DNA of 26,398 bases from JBGPML01 sp041486955 (GTDB lineage Bacteria > Patescibacteriota > UBA1384 > 2-12-FULL-50-11 > DASWYB01): NCBI GenBank assembly GCA_041486955.1, contig JBGPML010000006.1, positions 1 to 26,398 on the forward strand, read 5' to 3'. Positions 23,599 to 26,398 of the stretch are shown piece by piece (positions within the stretch are counted from its first letter, which is position 1; every line of letters starts with the position of its first letter). Position numbers and translations under genes: made by a program. The notes under the pieces are model-generated. The model had not been told where the DNA came from. It did no database searches and was given only the letters and a program-made list of their open reading frames with translations.

Positions 23599-24504
23599 AT
23601 GGCATGGTTTGAGAATACCAACCGGTCGGCGCGCCTTATCGAGACTGGTATATCGGAACGGATGGCAGAGCAGCTGGAGATTTACCGCTCGAGCGGAATT
23701 GTCAGCGCAAATGAAATGCATGTGACGAGCGAATCAGGAGAACGGTATTCCTTTCCATCAGCCGCTTCAGTTTACGAGCTCCTCGCGGTGAATTGGAATC
23801 AACGATATGAATTAAAAGTCTTGCAAGGCTTTGACACTTTGCTGGTGATCCCCGGTATTGTTGGGAACAATGTGCTGTGGGACGCTTTGTCTCGGGTCGT
23901 TCTCGGCCGCAACGGGGATATCCGGGCAACTTGGAACGAGGTTCTGAAGGTAAACACAACGCAGCCGGTCTGGGGGTATTGGGAAGACTACTCCTCTATG
24001 CAGTACCGAACCAGCCAGTCACTTTATACGGAGAGCCTTCTCGCCGAATGGGTAGGTCGTCAAACTTTCTATGAAAACCTACCTTTTCCTGGGTTCGATG
24101 TGGTGCTCATCAGATCAAAGGATCTCAGACTGCTGCGCAAAGGGTCCAGGCGTCCTACTCTCATGGGACGTCCAGACTTAAAAGGTGGTAAAAGTCCCCG
24201 TGAGTTCCGTGCGATTTTGGGGAAGCCACCATATGAGTGTGAGTGCGCCTTATCGACTGACGGACACATTAGCTTTTACCTCCAATCAATTTTGGAGAAG
24301 GGGATTGCTCCGGATGTATGGCATATCCGCAGGGGAACGCTGTCGTGGTCATCTGATAATCAGTTTCAAGTCAGCCCCGATGACATAAGAGTCCCTTGCT
24401 CAGACTGGTCCTGGTCTGAACGCAACTTTGGATTTAGCGGTACTGTTGAGGATGTAAGATACAAGAGTTACGCTGTGCGTTCAGCGGTAAGGGTCTGTCC
24501 ATGA
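23599..24504 (+). CDS. Unrecognised soluble protein, 301 aa
   Basis: The open frame reaches back to 23476, but that would cover the promoter and its leader. ATG 23599, with TAGGAG at 23585-23590, is the supported start (MAWFENTNRS). No signal peptide, membrane helix or lipobox is evident, so it is probably cytoplasmic. The protein is rich in Trp, Tyr and Arg; features include QGFDTLLVIPGIVGNN (about residues 77-92), a basic stretch with LRLLRKGSRRPTLMGR (about 177-192) and a CEC pair (about 213-215). I do not recognise a family. It is a single-gene unit with its own near-consensus promoter and two terminators behind it. By eye, codon choice (more C/G-ending codons) differs from the pilus genes, which could mean a different history; this was not measured. 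Confidence 0.75.
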   Translation: MAWFENTNRSARLIETGISERMAEQLEIYRSSGIVSANEMHVTSESGERYSFPSAASVYELLAVNWNQRYELKVLQGFDTLLVIPGIVGNNVLWDALSRVVLGRNGDIRATWNEVLKVNTTQPVWGYWEDYSSMQYRTSQSLYTESLLAEWVGRQTFYENLPFPGFDVVLIRSKDLRLLRKGSRRPTLMGRPDLKGGKSPREFRAILGKPPYECECALSTDGHISFYLQSILEKGIAPDVWHIRRGTLSWSSDNQFQVSPDDIRVPCSDWSWSERNFGFSGTVEDVRYKSYAVRSAVRVCP

Positions 24505-24573
24505 GCCAAATGCCTGATCGTCGTAGTCTGAGTTTGTTTTTGAGTCACCTCTTCATAAATGGAGGTTGGCTGA

Positions 24574-24600
24574 CCGTACTCGTAAGAGTACGGTTTTTTT
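24574..24600 (+). terminator. Intrinsic terminator, first of a tandem pair
   Basis: CCGTACTC-GTAA-GAGTACGG followed by seven T, 70 bp after the stop of the 301-aa gene. Confidence 0.88.
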
Positions 24601-24610
24601 ATTATTGAAA

Positions 24611-24638
24611 GGGCCGGTCACTGACCGGTCCTTTTTTT
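24611..24638 (+). terminator. Intrinsic terminator, second of a tandem pair
   Basis: GGGCCGGTCA and TGACCGGTCC form a GC-rich stem (one G·T pair) followed by seven T at 24632-24638. Two strong terminators within 65 bp isolate the upstream gene from the antisense gene beyond. Confidence 0.85.
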
Positions 24639-24705
24639 GAGCAACGAGATTAAGTTCATTAGTGACTATGACCATCGCATTAGGTTGCGTCTATGGTGCG
24701 GGCAG

Positions 24706-24972
24706 TCATGGGGCCATCGGCGTGTCGCAACACGTTCTGAGGTTGTCGTCACCGATCGTACAGTCGCTCAATTTGCTATGGGGCAGTGAGCGAAACTGTT
24801 CGTGAAACATCACGTCCTTATCTGGTGATGCGATCAGTTCCTCAGCGAGTTCTGCCGGAGGATCACCATACTGATAGGTACCTTCTTGGGTGATATGAAC
24901 GAACAACATTCGATTGCCTTGATCGTACCGAACCCACGCTACGCGGGCAATTAACGACTTCGTTTGTACCAT
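24706..24972 (-). CDS. KTSC-domain small protein, 88 aa
   Basis: One of two minus-strand genes seen in the window. The segment VAWVRYDQGNRMLFVHITQEGTYQYGDPPAELAEELIAS, read in two parts as V.YD....L.V.F..G..Y.Y and P......L..S....FH...R, fits the KTSC domain, a small fold also found at the end of some lysyl-tRNA synthetases and as a stand-alone protein in phages and bacteria. Its function is not established. A good Shine-Dalgarno (AGGAG on the minus strand, 24979-24983) lies six bases before the ATG. The C-terminal about 25 residues contain three cysteines (DCT, TCCD) not part of the domain. The gene faces away from the propeller gene across a 149-bp shared promoter region. Confidence 0.75.
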   Translation of the reverse strand: MVQTKSLIARVAWVRYDQGNRMLFVHITQEGTYQYGDPPAELAEELIASPDKDVMFHEQFRSLPHSKLSDCTIGDDNLRTCCDTPMAP

Positions 24973-25051
24973 CGTTTTCTCCTGTCTGAGTCGCGTCGGA
25001 CGAATTCTAGGAAGAATTATATCATGAAATTATAGAAATGAGAGCCTTTTA

Positions 25052-25080
25052 TTGTGTGAATACATAAATAACGGTATATT
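25052..25080 (+). promoter_or_regulatory. Promoter of the beta-propeller gene in a divergent intergenic region
   Basis: TTGTGT (25052-25057), 17-bp spacer, TATATT (25075-25080). On the minus strand, TATAAT occurs twice (at 25016-25021 and 25029-25034), either of which could be the -10 of the KTSC gene, though no matching -35 was found. The region therefore may hold back-to-back promoters. Confidence 0.5.
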
Positions 25081-25121
25081 TCAGCTGTCGAAATGGAGAT
25101 GGAAGACGAGAGGAGGGGGAC

Positions 25122-25997
25122 ATGATCGCTGGGAAATTCTTCGACTTTCCGGATCTTGGAATTGTGCATTTGGACATGCGAGCTGGCAGAATTGCCATCA
25201 CAACGAATGGTAACGCCACGGCAGTTTGTGACATAACTGATCAAAAACTCCTGTGGGAGATGTCCCCACACTTGAGTGATTGGTTGGGCCAGCCAACTGC
25301 ACTGGGAGAGTCCCGTGTCTATAAGATCGCCGAGCGCAAAGTCAAAGGGTGGGACTTAAGCAAAGAGGATACCCCGCAGGTCTATCAACTCGATCAAGCA
25401 GTCAAAGCAGTATCGCTTTCTCCGGATGGCACAATGCTCGTCTTGACCGGTTACTATCAGGCTGAACTCGTGCATCTTGCAACGGACCGGCACCAGATGT
25501 TTTCATACGGTGCACCCCGAATCCTGTGGACACCGGACAGTTCTGCCTTCGCGCTTTGCGGCCCGCCCGGAACTGACTCGACAAAAATGGAGGTGATTTC
25601 CAACCTCGATGATTGTCTTGGTCAACAAGTCGTTTTTGTCGGGCAGCTCGTTGGATGGTATGTTGCATGCGATCGAAACCAGCTCGTTGTCGTTGACCAA
25701 GTGGGAGGCCTAGTCCGTCGTCTGGAGCTTGACGGGAGCATAGTACGTGAGATACCCTTCCACACCTACGCTGACTCCGTTTTTGCGGTCGCAGGAGCGG
25801 TGTTGGTACACGGGAACCCTTACGGAGTTGCGGAATTTCTTGATCTCGGCGATACCTCAGGGGTTGGCCGAAGAGTGGACCAGCAGTCCAATCGAGGAAA
25901 AATAACCTCGATTAGTGCTGACGGAGAAACGGTGGCGATCGGCGACAGGACGGGATATGTGGCATTGATCTCGGTGCCAAAGATAGAGGTGCGATAA
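25122..25997 (+). CDS. Beta-propeller (WD40-like) protein, 291 aa
   Basis: AGGAGG at 25111-25116 supports the ATG at 25122. No signal peptide or membrane helix. The sequence is made of repeated beta-strand units with propeller-like wording: KAVSLSPDGTMLVLTGY (about residues 94-110), PRILWTPDSSAFALCG (about 132-147), and KITSISADGETVAIGDRTGYVALISV (about 264-289), the pattern of WD40/YVTN-like blades with a conserved S.DG.....G.. turn. Such proteins usually act as protein-binding scaffolds or sensors. The family and partner are unknown. It has its own promoter and terminator and is divergent to the KTSC gene, so the two may be controlled together. Confidence 0.75.
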   Translation: MIAGKFFDFPDLGIVHLDMRAGRIAITTNGNATAVCDITDQKLLWEMSPHLSDWLGQPTALGESRVYKIAERKVKGWDLSKEDTPQVYQLDQAVKAVSLSPDGTMLVLTGYYQAELVHLATDRHQMFSYGAPRILWTPDSSAFALCGPPGTDSTKMEVISNLDDCLGQQVVFVGQLVGWYVACDRNQLVVVDQVGGLVRRLELDGSIVREIPFHTYADSVFAVAGAVLVHGNPYGVAEFLDLGDTSGVGRRVDQQSNRGKITSISADGETVAIGDRTGYVALISVPKIEVR

Positions 25998-26003
25998 GCT
26001 ATG

Positions 26004-26042
26004 GTGGTCAAACGGGCATCTGTCCGGGCGACCACTTTTTTT
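26004..26042 (+). terminator. Intrinsic terminator of the beta-propeller gene
   Basis: GTGGTC (26004-26009) and GACCAC (26030-26035) with an inner CGG/CCG pairing, followed by seven T (26036-26042). The T-tract touches the stop codon of the convergent gene at 26041-26043. Confidence 0.8.
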
Positions 26043-26398
26043 ATATCCAGCTCTTCAGCCACATATGCTGTTGATAGAATGTGTCAGAAATTGGGTAACC
26101 GATCAGAAGGGGGATAAAGTAGATAAAGAAAGCGATGGCGGCAATAATAAGTAGAATTCCGACCCAGCGCCATTGTTTATTGGACAATACATCTTCGTCC
26201 AAAATAATCGCCAGCATAATCAGTAAAATAAGGGCTGGAATAAAATAATGGTAAATGAATTTAACTCGAGAAATAACAATCCATGGCAAATAGAGAGCCA
26301 AATAAGTTAAAAGAAGAAAAAGGTAGCGGTCGCGAATCGCCACCGTTTTTGCTTCAGTGAGCTTAAAAGCAATAGGCAAGAGAGCAAACAGTCCGGCG
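26041..26398 (-). CDS. Protein-mannosyltransferase-family membrane glycosyltransferase, C-terminal part
   Basis: Minus-strand frame, open through the right edge of the window (residues A-G-L-F-A-L precede the first possible start at 26379), so only about 118 C-terminal residues are seen. The segment LALYLPWIVISRVKFIYHYFIP, written in two parts here as LPW.....R.KFIYHYF.P, several membrane helices, and the final FYQQHMWLKSWI match the four-helix C-terminal region of the PMT family (dolichyl- or polyprenyl-phosphate mannose-protein mannosyltransferases). Bacterial members glycosylate exported proteins at the membrane. It converges on the beta-propeller gene and is probably unrelated to it. Confidence 0.8.
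   Translation of the reverse strand, partial: AGLFALLPIAFKLTEAKTVAIRDRYLFLLLTYLALYLPWIVISRVKFIYHYFIPALILLIMLAIILDEDVLSNKQWRWVGILLIIAAIAFFIYFIPLLIGYPISDTFYQQHMWLKSWI

Noticed and set aside
1..26398. CRISPR arrays, tRNA or rRNA genes, insertion sequences
   Set aside because: No regularly spaced repeats, tRNA cloverleaf, rRNA segments or transposase-like proteins were seen on reading both strands by eye.

Overview
This window most resembles a compact, monoderm-type bacterial genome of the Candidate Phyla Radiation (Patescibacteria) kind. That placement is an inference from gene content: tightly packed genes with stop/start overlaps, a type IV pilus cluster with no secretin, a lone RND-type transporter with no adaptor or outer-membrane partner, short conserved genes and many unrecognised small genes. 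No rRNA or tRNA gene was seen, so finer placement is not possible from this piece. Almost everything lies on the + strand.

Layout. Positions 1-435 hold the 3' end of a phosphodiester glycosidase gene. 584-3742 encodes a full-length RND/MMPL-like transporter. 3763-6220 is a small secreted-protein group: a 242-aa exported protein with its own palindrome-flanked promoter, a 78-aa membrane peptide and a 465-aa exported protein. 6311-17073 is a type IV pilus locus: pilN-like, pilO-like, a small anchored protein in the pilP position, pilB, pilT, pilC, a promoter-driven major pilin, prepilin peptidase, and five minor-pilin-like genes (pilin, FimT/GspH-like, PilV-like, PilW-like, PilX-like) joined by overlaps. 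No pilM or pilQ is present. 17158-21618 carries an RNase HI gene (apparently leaderless), ileS (eukaryote-like type 2) and a rodA/ftsW-family gene. 21640-23456 is a translation/secretion operon, rplU-secE-nusG-rplK, ending in a hairpin element and a terminator, with no rplA. 23504-26042 is an accessory block of three separately controlled genes: an unrecognised 301-aa protein, a KTSC-domain small protein on the minus strand, and a beta-propeller-like protein. The right edge (26041-26398, minus) is the C-terminus of a protein-mannosyltransferase-family membrane glycosyltransferase.

How the genes work together. PilB and PilT are the extension and retraction motors, PilC the platform, the PilN/PilO-like proteins the inner-membrane alignment complex, PilD matures the pilins, and the minor pilins would prime the fibre. 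The secreted proteins immediately upstream may be surface partners of this pilus (inference only).

Most notable. (1) Both the pilN-like gene and pilT appear to start at ATC codons, each a few bases after a strong GGAGGG Shine-Dalgarno; no ATG/GTG/TTG is available that keeps the conserved N-terminus. (2) A 161-nt rod-like inverted-repeat structure, a possible small RNA, lies between pilC and the major pilin promoter. (3) A roughly 100-nt imperfect hairpin follows rplK. (4) The three-gene accessory block contains proteins I cannot assign.
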